From AC-69 sp963751665 (lineage in GTDB: Bacteria > Actinomycetota > UBA4738 > HRBIN12), in the NCBI GenBank assembly GCA_963751665.1, contig CAVVVF010000004.1, forward strand, positions 558,001 through 622,000: a stretch of 64,000 nucleotides of DNA. The letters run 5' to 3'. Below the pieces are notes generated by a model. That model did not search any database, was not told the origin of the DNA, and saw nothing but the letters and a program-made list of their open reading frames with translations. Made by a program: the position numbers and the translations under genes. Shown here in pieces: positions 54,296 through 61,753 of this stretch. Every line of letters begins with the position of its first letter. Within the stretch, counting starts at the first letter, position 1.

Positions 54296-54332
54296 AGCGG
54301 CTAGCATCCGGTCCGGGTCGCGAGGGGGACGG

Positions 54333-55121
54333 ATGCTGCTCGAAGGCAAGAAGCTCCTGATCACCGGGGTGCTGACGCGCGACAGCATCGCGTACTCGGT
54401 AGCCCAGGCCGCCCAGGAGCAGGGAGCGGAGATCGTCCTCACGTCGTTCGGCCGGGCCATGAGCCTCACAGAGAAGAGCGCGAAGCGGCTGCCGCAAGCC
54501 GTGGACGTGCTGGAGATGGACGCGAACAACCCCGACCACATCCAGGCGGTGGCCGACGACCTGGCCAAGCGATGGGGACGGGTGGACGGGTTCCTGCACG
54601 CGATCGCGTTCGCGCCGCGGGACGCGCTCGGCGGCAACTTCCTGAACACGCCGTGGGAGAGCGTCCAGGCGGCCCTGCAGACCAGCGCGTACTCGCTGAA
54701 GGCCATCGCCGTGGGGATGCTGCCGTTGATGGAGGAACACGGGGGCGGGATCGTGGGCCTGGACTTCGACGCCTCGGTTGCGTGGCCGCTGTACGACTGG
54801 ATGGGCGTGGCCAAGGCGGGCCTCGAGTCGGTCGCGCGCTACCTGGCGCGCGACCTCGGCCGGCACAAGATCCGGGTGAACCTGGTGTCGGCCGGCCCCC
54901 TTCGAACCATCGCGGCCAAGGGCATCCCTGGGTTCGACGCCCTGGCCGACGGATGGGGCGAGCGCGCCCCGCTCGGATGGGACACCGGTGACCCCACGCC
55001 CGTGGCGAAGGCCGCCGTGTTCCTCCTATCGGACTGGGCCTCGGGCATCACCGGGGAGATCCTCCACGTGGACGGCGGGTACCACGCCATCGGCTCATCA
55101 CTTCCGGCGGACGCCGAGTAG
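54333..55121 (+). CDS. fabI: Enoyl-[acyl-carrier-protein] reductase (NADH)
   Basis: FabI (InhA in mycobacteria) performs the last step of each fatty-acid elongation cycle. The 262-residue SDR protein has 'GKKLLITGVLTRDSIAYSVA' with the FabI-type SIA element, 'VDGFLHAIAFAPRDAL', and the catalytic Tyr154-x6-Lys161 in 'YDWMGVAKAGLESVARYL'. ATG 54333 is chosen because homology begins there; GAGGGGGACGG precedes it. An upstream in-frame ATG at 54285 lies inside the palindrome region. The gene stands alone, without mabA/fabG next to it. Confidence 0.94.
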   Translation: MLLEGKKLLITGVLTRDSIAYSVAQAAQEQGAEIVLTSFGRAMSLTEKSAKRLPQAVDVLEMDANNPDHIQAVADDLAKRWGRVDGFLHAIAFAPRDALGGNFLNTPWESVQAALQTSAYSLKAIAVGMLPLMEEHGGGIVGLDFDASVAWPLYDWMGVAKAGLESVARYLARDLGRHKIRVNLVSAGPLRTIAAKGIPGFDALADGWGERAPLGWDTGDPTPVAKAAVFLLSDWASGITGEILHVDGGYHAIGSSLPADAE

Positions 55122-55153
55122 CTCAGGGGAACCCGCACCACCTCCGTCCGGTC

Positions 55154-55159
55154 TACCCT
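55154..55159 (+). promoter_or_regulatory. Leaderless -10 element TACCCT (amidohydrolase gene)
   Basis: TACCCT is followed by six bases and GTG 55166. No Shine-Dalgarno sequence precedes either of the two adjacent GTG codons. Confidence 0.5.
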
Positions 55160-55165
55160 TCGACC

Positions 55166-56664
55166 GTGGTGGGCTGGCGCGACGACGACCCTGGGCTCCC
55201 CATCAAGTTCGGGCCGTGCTCGAACGGCGAGTACGATCCCCAGCCGCTCTCGCCGGTCATGCGCGAGACGGTCCGCCGGGCCCGGGAGGAATGCGATCGG
55301 AACGCCAAGCGCCTGGGGATGAGCCGGCGCGAGTTCCTCCTTTCTGTCTGCGGCGCGGCCACGACCCTCCTCGTGCTCGACGCGTGCACACGCGAGGCCA
55401 TCCGGCACGTCTCCGGCTCGCCCGGCGCGACCCCGGGCGGTGGGTACTCCATCCCACCCGAGGCCACGACCGAGCCCGATGCCGCCCACGACGCGATCGG
55501 GGGAGAGGAGTTCGTGTTCGACATCCAGGGACACCTCCTCGAGTACGACCTGAACCCCGTGCTGAACGGGCAGGACTTCTGGACGCGGTTCCCCCAGCGC
55601 TACTGCGGCGAGGACGACCCTCGTACGTGCTACTCGATCGACCACTTCATGGAGCTGATGTTCCTGCGGAGCGACACGTCGATGCTCGTGCTGTCGGCGC
55701 TCCCGATCTATCCAGAGGGGAGCCCGCTGTCGGCCAAGGTGATGGCCGAGACCCGCCGGGTCGCCGAGGGCCTGTGCCGGGACGAGCGCGTGCTGCTCCA
55801 CGGCCAGGCGCTGCCGAACGTCGGTCCGCTCCGGGCGAACCTCGACGCCATGGAGGACCTGGCGCGCAAGTACCCCATCGTCGCGTGGAAGACGTTCACC
55901 CACTTCCCCGACGTCTTCGAGCACGACGGGAACGCCTGGTGGCTCGACGACCACGAACGTGGCCTGCCGCAGGTGGGTGAGGCGTTCATCCGAAAGGCCG
56001 TCGGAGCTCGGGATCCCGCGCATCTGCACGCACAAGGGGTTCTCCGGAAGTAGCCGGTTCGCCTCGCCGGTCGACATCGGTCCCGCCGCTCGCCGCCACC
56101 CCGACGTCGACTTCGTGGTGTACCACTCGGGCTACGAGGCCGGCCTCCCCGAAGGGCCCGTACACGGCGGCGACCGCCGAGGTCGGCATCAACCGTCTGG
56201 TCTCCTCGCTGAAGCGGTCGGGGATCGGTCCGAACGAGAACGTCTACGCCGAGCTCGGCTCGACCTGGTGGAGCGTGTTCCGGGCGCCGGAACAGGCCGC
56301 GCATGTCCTGGGCAAGCTGCTGCGGTACGTGGGCGAGGACAACGTGGTGTGGGGGACCGACTGCCTGTTCTACGGCTCGCCCCAGGACCAGATCCAGGCC
56401 CTGCGGTCCTTCCACATCAGCGACGAGCTCCAGGAGCGGTACCGCTATCCCCGGCTGTCCAAGCGGCTGAAGGCGAAGATCCTGGGGCTGAACGGGGCTC
56501 GGCTGTACGGCGTCGATCCCATCACCACGAGGTGCGAGTTCACCCGGCGCGAGCTGGAGGAGATCCGAAAGCACCTGCCCGGCAGGGACCGGACGCTCGG
56601 ACCTTCCACCGTGGCGGCCGCACAGCACGTACGGGATCACCACTGGGAGAGCGGGATGCCCTGA
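55166..56664 (+). CDS. Amidohydrolase-2-like protein with internal Tat-lipoprotein signal (frameshifted)
   Basis: When joined (about 499 residues) this is a TIM-barrel metal-dependent hydrolase: 'FVFDIQGHLLEYDL' replaces the usual DxHxH start, then 'PIVAWKTFTHFPDVF', 'ICTHKGFSG', 'FVVYHSGYEAG' and 'NVVWGTDCLFYGSPQDQI' with the conserved Asp. Unusually, residues 52-74 read 'SRREFLLSVCGAATTLLVLDAC', a twin-arginine signal ending in a lipobox-like LDAC, after a hydrophilic N-terminus of about 50 residues. Frame changes lie near 56005 and 56155. GTG 55166 fits the TACCCT promoter. Homologues are annotated amidohydrolase; the reaction is unknown. Confidence 0.8.
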
Positions 56665-56673
56665 GGCGTCGAG

Positions 56674-57582
56674 CTAGCCGACGACGCCGTCGTGGACCTG
56701 TGCGGTGAGGTCGACGGCGCTCTTCGGGTCGGAGGAGACCGTGCTGATGACGAACCCTCCCGTTGAGTCGTCGTCCCACAGGCACACCGCCTGAGCGCTG
56801 AAGCTGGTGCCCGGTTGCTGCGAGACGATCGATCCGCACTTGTACGTCACGCCGTCCCTGGTCTCGATCACCTGATGGCCCAGCGAGGCGCCGGAGCCGC
56901 TCGTGGTGTTGAAGCCGCTCATGAACTCGTCGAGGGAACCCGGAGGCGGCTCCCCACCGGTGTGGAAAGCAACCACGATGAAGGCCGGGGCGCCGATGTC
57001 ACCGTAGATGGCAGTCTTGGCCTCGATGCCGACGACGCCCTTCATGTAGCTCTCCATGGTGTCGGTTGCGGCTTTCGCGATCTGTGAGTCGTCGTGCTGA
57101 TACCCGCCGAGGGTGTCGGGGAAGCTGATCGCCGACTGCATCTTCTGGTAGAGGAAGAAGCCCATGGCGGCAAGGACGACGATGGCGATCGCCGCCCACA
57201 ATGCACCGGGCATCGATCCGCTCGCCTTCGGCACGGAACCAGGCCAGGTGGCCGGGGGCGCCCAGTTCGGAGGGGGAAGCGGCTGCGGTGGGTAGGCGAC
57301 GGCCGCGGTGCTCTGGAGGATCCCCGGCGGCGTCGCTGGAACCGGTGGCGTTCCGGATTGCGGGACGCCTCCCCACCCCTCGGCCGGGGGCGACGCGGCC
57401 GGCTCGGATGGTACGGCCCATCCCGCGGTGGATCGGGGCGGGACGGGCGCGACGGATTCGGGCGGGACCGCCCAGATCGGTTCGCCCTCCTCGAGAGGGA
57501 CGAGGCGGGTGCCACACGACGTGCAGGAGGTCAGGGCGGGATCGTTGTCCGTCCCGCACCAGGCGCAGCGGTTCTTCTCCAC
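56674..57582 (-). CDS. Zinc-ribbon, proline-rich single-pass membrane protein
   Basis: The 302 residues start at GTG 57582 (GAGGAGACAGG upstream). An N-terminal zinc ribbon has Cys6-x2-Cys9 and Cys20-x2-Cys23 ('CAWCGTDNDPALTSCTSCG'). A Pro/Ala-rich linker (about 35-120) follows, then one transmembrane helix (about 127-146) and an extracytoplasmic domain of about 155 residues. The domain resembles uncharacterised actinobacterial membrane proteins with a C-terminal DUF4333-like or sensor fold, but I cannot name the family. It is convergent with the amidohydrolase gene and follows the kinase gene by 68 bases on the same strand. Confidence 0.7.
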   Translation of the reverse strand: MEKNRCAWCGTDNDPALTSCTSCGTRLVPLEEGEPIWAVPPESVAPVPPRSTAGWAVPSEPAASPPAEGWGGVPQSGTPPVPATPPGILQSTAAVAYPPQPLPPPNWAPPATWPGSVPKASGSMPGALWAAIAIVVLAAMGFFLYQKMQSAISFPDTLGGYQHDDSQIAKAATDTMESYMKGVVGIEAKTAIYGDIGAPAFIVVAFHTGGEPPPGSLDEFMSGFNTTSGSGASLGHQVIETRDGVTYKCGSIVSQQPGTSFSAQAVCLWDDDSTGGFVISTVSSDPKSAVDLTAQVHDGVVG

Positions 57583-57650
57583 CCTGTCTCCTCGATGCTC
57601 GAGGACCGCGGGGTTGGCCGGGCGCCGCCCGGCGCCGGCGCCCCCCGATG

Positions 57651-58486
57651 TCAGTGGATATCGGCCGCGGTGAGCTGACCTTGATAGGGTCCCCGGCCGG
57701 CCACGCACCAGGCCCCGCAGGTTGCCGCCAGGCGCAGGGCATCGGGCACGGCGTAGCCGGCGCCCAGGGCGAACGTGAGCCCGGCGACGAAGCTGTCGCC
57801 TCCTCCGTAGGTGTCCACCAGGGGGCCGGGCAGCGGGACCGCGTCGTAGGTGCCCGACGCGCCGTCGGCGGTCTCGTACGTGCCGCCGTTCATGCCGTCG
57901 GTCCTCACGATCAGGCCCGGCCGGTGGGAGAGGGCCGAGGGGTCGAACCGCTCGGAGGGGTCGCGCCCGCTGCCGACCAGGGCGTCGAGCGGCACGTCGG
58001 CGGCGGTCAGCAGGCGCATCACGCGTGCCGTGGCCACGAGGATCCGAGCCTGTGCGAGCCGCCCGGACCGCGCCCGACGTCTCCGGCGGTCAGGTACACG
58101 GCGTCGACCGAGGCCAGCTCGTCCCACGGCAGGGGGTCCTCGGCGTGGGGCTCCAGCCGCTCGCCGAGGGTGGTGATGGTCCGCTCGCCGCTCGCGTCGA
58201 TGAAGGTCACGGCCCGGCGGGTGGGCTCGCTCCGCCTGGCCGCCTCGACCCGGGGGCCGAGGGACTCGAGCTCCAGGTGCGCTCGCTTCCCGACCGCGTC
58301 CTTGCCCAGCGCGGTGAGGAACGTGCAGTCGCCGGCCAGCTTGTGGAGCTGCACGGCGGCCACCGCGCCGCCTCCCGCCGGCTCCTCCCACCACTCCGTG
58401 GCGTGGACGATCTCGCCGGCCTTCGGGACGTGGTCCACCTTGCCGAACTCGATCCACTCCACGTGGCCGACCACCGCCGTCCGCAC
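57651..58486 (-). CDS. PfkB-family carbohydrate kinase (single frameshift)
   Basis: This ribokinase-family sugar kinase is about 278 residues when joined. The N-terminal part (GTG 58486) has 'GHVEWIEFGKVDHVPKAGEI' and 'EEPAGGGAVAAVQLHKLAG', the GGG substrate-binding turn. The C-terminal part carries the PfkB signature 'PLVDTYGGGDSFVAGLTFAL' with the catalytic Asp. One base is surplus or missing near 58055-58065 between 'LTAGD' and 'ARILVATARV'. The substrate may be ribose, a nucleoside or a sugar phosphate. It is divergent from selD by 53 bases. Confidence 0.83.
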
Positions 58487-58526
58487 GCGAGGAAGTGTGG
58501 CATCTCGAACGAGGTGCGGCCGGGCG

Positions 58527-58532
58527 TATCCT
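58527..58532 (+). promoter_or_regulatory. Leaderless -10 element TATCCT of selD
   Basis: TATCCT is followed by exactly seven bases and ATG 58540. An upstream in-frame GTG at 58495 would place the start inside the divergent promoter region and adds non-homologous residues. Confidence 0.55.
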
Positions 58533-58539
58533 CGTTCCC

Positions 58540-59592
58540 ATGAATGACGAGGTTCGCCTCACCACGTTCAGCCACGGAGCCGGTTGCGCCTGCAAGCTCG
58601 GCCCCGCCCATCTGGGCGAGGTGCTGAGCCAGCTCAGGGCGCCGGCCATGCCGAGGGAGGTGCTGGTCTCCGCAGAGACCGGCGACGACGCCGCCGTGTA
58701 CCTCCTGCCCGACGGGCGGGGGCTCGTGGCCACGGTGGACTTCTTCACCCCCATCGTGGACGACGCCTACGACTGGGGCCGGATCGCCGCGGCGAACGCC
58801 TTCAGCGACGTGTACGCGATGGGCGGCTACCCGGTGATGGCCCTGAACCTGGCGAGCTGGCCGGTGGACGACCTGCCGCTCGAGCTGCTGGCCCGGGTGA
58901 TGCAGGGGGGACAGGACATCGCCGAGCAGGCCGGCGTCGCCGTCGTGGGCGGCCACTCCATCACCGACCCCGAGCCCAAGTACGGCATGGTGGCCATGGG
59001 GTTCGTGCCGGTCGAGCGGATCGTGCGGAACTCGACCGCGCCGGCCGGCGCCGCCTTGTTCCTGACCAAGCCCCTCGGCCTGGGCATCATCACCACCGCC
59101 ATCAAGCGGCAGAAGGCCACGGACTTCCAGATCAAGACGGCGGTCGAGGTCATGACCACGCTGAACGCGGACGCGTCGGCCGCCATGGTGGCGGGGGACG
59201 CCCGCGCCGCCACCGACGTCACCGGGTTCGGCTTCCTCGGGCACCTCCACAAGATGCTGGCCGCCTCGGGCGTGGCCGCCTCGGTCTTCGCCGGCGGCGT
59301 GCCGGTCCTGGCCGAGGTGCTCGAGCTGGCCCGCGCGGACGTCGTGCCGAGCGGCACCAGGCGCAACCATGCCTTCCTCGTTCCCCACGTGGACTGGGGC
59401 GAGCTCACCGAGCCCGAGCAGCTCGTCCTGGCCGACGCCCAGACCTCCGGTGGCCTGCTGATCGTCGCCGCCGACCCCGAGGACATGCGGCTTCGCCTGG
59501 TGGAGCGAGGGGTCCAGGCCGTGGAGGTCGGCCTCACGGAGGCCGGGGAGCCCGGCCACATCACCGTCGAGGGCAGGCTCACGCCGGACTGA
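58540..59592 (+). CDS. selD: Selenide, water dikinase (selenophosphate synthetase)
   Basis: SelD makes selenophosphate from selenide and ATP, the selenium donor for selenocysteine, selenouridine or selenium-cofactor synthesis. The 350-residue protein carries the active-site loop 'SHGAGCACKLGP' with Cys16, Cys18 and Lys19, so it is a Cys- rather than Sec-type enzyme. The glycine-rich 'MALNLASWPVDDLPL' and 'DVTGFGFLGHLHKML' (PurM-like ATP-binding) are typical. ATG 58540 fits the leaderless promoter and the family N-terminus. No selA, selB, tRNA-Sec or selU lies in the window, so the downstream use of selenophosphate is unknown. Confidence 0.94.
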   Translation: MNDEVRLTTFSHGAGCACKLGPAHLGEVLSQLRAPAMPREVLVSAETGDDAAVYLLPDGRGLVATVDFFTPIVDDAYDWGRIAAANAFSDVYAMGGYPVMALNLASWPVDDLPLELLARVMQGGQDIAEQAGVAVVGGHSITDPEPKYGMVAMGFVPVERIVRNSTAPAGAALFLTKPLGLGIITTAIKRQKATDFQIKTAVEVMTTLNADASAAMVAGDARAATDVTGFGFLGHLHKMLAASGVAASVFAGGVPVLAEVLELARADVVPSGTRRNHAFLVPHVDWGELTEPEQLVLADAQTSGGLLIVAADPEDMRLRLVERGVQAVEVGLTEAGEPGHITVEGRLTPD

Positions 59593-59641
59593 ACGGCGGT
59601 TCAGGGAATAGGGGCCCGCTGCTACAGTTATCGCTGTTGCA

Positions 59642-60040
59642 ATGGTCGAGCTCGACACCCTCTTCGCCAAAGAGATCGTGGAACACGGGCTGCGAGAGTT
59701 CCCCAATGAGGCCTGCGGGCTGATCGCGGGGAGCGACGGAAGCGCCGTGAAGGTGTTCGCCATGCGCAACATGGACGCGAGCCCCATGTCCTACCGGCTG
59801 GACCCCAAGGAGCAGCTGGAGGTGTTCGACCGGATGGACGCCGAGGGCCTGGAGCTGTTCGGGATCTACCACACCCACACCCACACCGAGGCCTACCCCT
59901 CGGAGACCGACCGGCGCCTGGCCTTCTATCCGGAGGCTCGCTACGTCATCGTGTCCCTGTCCGACCGAGACAAGCCGGAGGTCCGGGCCTTCCGCATCAC
60001 CGACGGCGAGGTCGCCGAGGAGGAGCTGAGCATCCGATGA
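59642..60040 (+). CDS. mec: JAMM/MPN+ metalloprotease, Mec-like
   Basis: This Mec homologue (Rv1334 type) hydrolyses CysO-cysteine to free cysteine and the carrier protein. The 132 residues have a complete JAMM zinc site: Glu23 in 'FPNEACGLIAG', His77-x-His79 and Ser87-x2-Asp90 in 'YHTHTHTEAYPSETD'. ATG 59642; TACAGT lies 13 bases before the start, suggesting a very short leader. The moeB-like gene starts within its stop (ATGA). Related JAMM enzymes such as QbsD instead trim C-terminal residues to expose the carrier's Gly-Gly, which may matter here because the adjacent carrier ends GGRA. Confidence 0.92.
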   Translation: MVELDTLFAKEIVEHGLREFPNEACGLIAGSDGSAVKVFAMRNMDASPMSYRLDPKEQLEVFDRMDAEGLELFGIYHTHTHTEAYPSETDRRLAFYPEARYVIVSLSDRDKPEVRAFRITDGEVAEEELSIR

Positions 60041-60895
60041 GCCCGGGCTTCACCGAGGAGCAGGTCCGCCGGTACTCCCGCCACATCATCCTGCCGGGGA
60101 TCGGGGGCGAGGGGCAGCGCAAGCTGCTCGATTCCAAGGTCCTGGTGATCGGGGCGGGCGGCCTCGGGTCTCCGGTCGCCATGTACCTCGCGGCCGCCGG
60201 CGTGGGGACGCTCGGGATCCTGGACTTCGACCGGGTGGACGAGTCCAACCTCCAGCGCCAGATCCTGCACTCGACGCCCGACGTGGGCCGGCCCAAGGTG
60301 GCGAGTGCCGTGGACCGGCTCCAGGCGATCAACCCGACCATCGAGGTCGTGCCCTACGACACCATCCTGTCCTCGGCCAATGCCTTCGAGATCCTCGAAC
60401 CGTGGGACGTCGTGGTGGACGGTACCGACAACTTCCCCGTGCGGTACCTGGTGAACGACGCCACCCAGATGCTGGGCAAGCCGCTCGTGTACGGATCGAT
60501 CTACCAGTGGGACGGCCAGGCCACGGTGTTCATGCCGGGCCACGACGCGCCGTGCTATCGGTGCCTGTTCCCCCAGCCGCCGCCCCCGGGCACCGTCCCC
60601 TCGTGCGCGGAAGGCGGCGTGTTCGGCGTGCTCCCCGGCATCGTGGGGAGCATCCAGGCCACGGAGGCCATCAAGCTGATCACCGGCGTGGGCGAGCCGT
60701 TGATCGGCCGCCTGCTGCTGTTCGATGCCCAGGCCATGGACTTCACCAGCCGTGCGGGTCCGGTGGGACGCCGATTGCCCCGTCTGCGGCAAGGAACCGA
60801 CCATCACCGAGCTCATCGACTACGAGGCGTTCTGCGGCCTGGCGCCGGGGGAGGCCCCGCCCGAGGCCGAGCACGGCGTGTCCACCACCGCGTAG
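60037..60895 (+). CDS. moeB: E1-like adenylyltransferase MoeB/ThiF family (single frameshift)
   Basis: This enzyme adenylates the C-terminal glycine of a ubiquitin-like sulfur carrier before sulfur transfer. ATG 60037 overlaps the mec stop. It shows 'YSRHIILPGIGGEGQRKLLD', the nucleotide motif 'VLVIGAGGLGSPVAMYLAAA' (about 35-54), 'DFDRVDESNLQRQILH' and 'DVVVDGTDNFPVRYLVND'. Zinc Cys pairs are 'PCYRCLFP' and, after removing one surplus C near 60751, 'DCPVCGKEPTITELIDYEAF'. The joined protein (about 285 residues) ends at TAG 60893-60895 without the C-terminal rhodanese domain of mycobacterial MoeZ. It probably activates the adjacent CysO-like carrier. Confidence 0.9.
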
Positions 60896-60917
60896 CCAAG
60901 AAGGAGTGACGACCCAG

Positions 60918-61199
60918 ATGTCCGTTCGCGTGAAGCTCCCCACGATCCTGCGGAAGCACGCCGGCGGCGAGGCCTTGGTAGACGCCGAGGGCGCGACCCT
61001 TCGCGACCTGCTGTCCAACCTGGAGTCGCGGTACCCGGGCATCACGAAGAACATCGTGGCCGACGACGGCGGGCTCCACCGGTTCATCAACGTCTACGTA
61101 AACGACGAGGACGTGCGGTACCTCGGGGCGCTGGAGACCAGCGTGAAGGAAGGCGACACCGTCTCGATCCTGCCCGCGGTGGCCGGCGGCCGGGCGTAG
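60918..61199 (+). CDS. cysO: CysO-like ubiquitin-fold sulfur carrier with GGRA tail
   Basis: This 93-residue MoaD/ThiS-fold sulfur carrier closely resembles mycobacterial CysO: 'SVRVKLPTILRKHAGGEALV', 'NLESRYPGITKNIV', 'LHRFINVYVNDEDVRYLG' and 'GDTVSILPAVAGG'. In CysO the protein ends with the Gly-Gly that is thiocarboxylated. Here Arg-Ala follows, so the di-glycine is not C-terminal until two residues are removed. ATG 60918 has AAGGAG 11 bases upstream. The neighbouring JAMM protease could perform the trimming, as QbsD does for QbsE. It sits 22 bases after the moeB-like gene in the same operon. Confidence 0.92.
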   Translation: MSVRVKLPTILRKHAGGEALVDAEGATLRDLLSNLESRYPGITKNIVADDGGLHRFINVYVNDEDVRYLGALETSVKEGDTVSILPAVAGGRA

Positions 61200-61303
61200 C
61201 TCCGCCGCGGGCGGGGCTACGCCTTGCCGAACCACCCCCACGGTATGCTCCCCCTCGCTCGGGCCCTGGGCACCGGGCCGTCTTCTGACAGGGGGTTTCC
61301 ACG

Positions 61304-61715
61304 ATGAAGTTCCGCGCCGTCCTCGCCATGTCGCTCGTCGCCCTCCTCGCGCTCGGCGCGCCCTGGCGATGCGGAGGCGCTGGGCCTCTCCGCCGCCGAC
61401 CACGTGCTCAGCTATCAGGTGAGCGTGTGCACCGAAGGGTTCTCGGGTGACGTGCCCACGGTGAACTGCGACGTGGCGGGCGACCTCGACCCGGTGACCG
61501 GCACGTACGGGCCGACACTCGACGTGACCCAGCCGGCGCTCGCCATCTCGCCGCTCGTGCGCCCGGGGTTCTGGGGCGGCCGGCCGTGCGACGCCGCCAA
61601 GCCGATCACCGTCGGCGTGGGCTCCGCAGCTTCGGGGGACGATCCCGGGATCCTGGCCCTGTTCCCGAATAGCGCCCCGCCGCACCAGGGGGCGATCGTC
61701 GGGACGACGACCTGA
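61304..61715 (+). CDS. Small secreted protein (single frameshift)
   Basis: The protein has no family I recognise. ATG 61304 begins a classical signal peptide ('MKFRAVLAMSLVALLALG', then an Ala-rich cleavage zone). One surplus base near 61363-61366 shifts the frame; with it removed the protein continues 'GDAEALGLSAADHVLSYQVS' and ends at 61715, about 136 residues. The mature part contains three Cys and short glycine/proline-rich segments. It is inserted between the cysO and cysM genes, where Mycobacterium has none, and cysM restarts with its own promoter. Its function is unknown. Confidence 0.65.
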
Positions 61716-61740
61716 GGCGGGCCGTTGCCCGGCCCGCTGG

Positions 61741-61746
61741 GATAAT
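61741..61746 (+). promoter_or_regulatory. Leaderless -10 element GATAAT of cysM
   Basis: GATAAT (five of six bases of TATAAT) is followed by exactly seven bases and the GTG at 61754, with no Shine-Dalgarno sequence. This separates cysM transcription from the mec-moeB-cysO unit. Confidence 0.55.
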
Positions 61747-61753
61747 CGAGCGC

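Noticed and set aside
54285..54332. Upstream ATG at 54285 as fabI start
   Set aside because: It would add 16 non-homologous residues and place translation inside the promoter region; ATG 54333 matches the FabI N-terminus.
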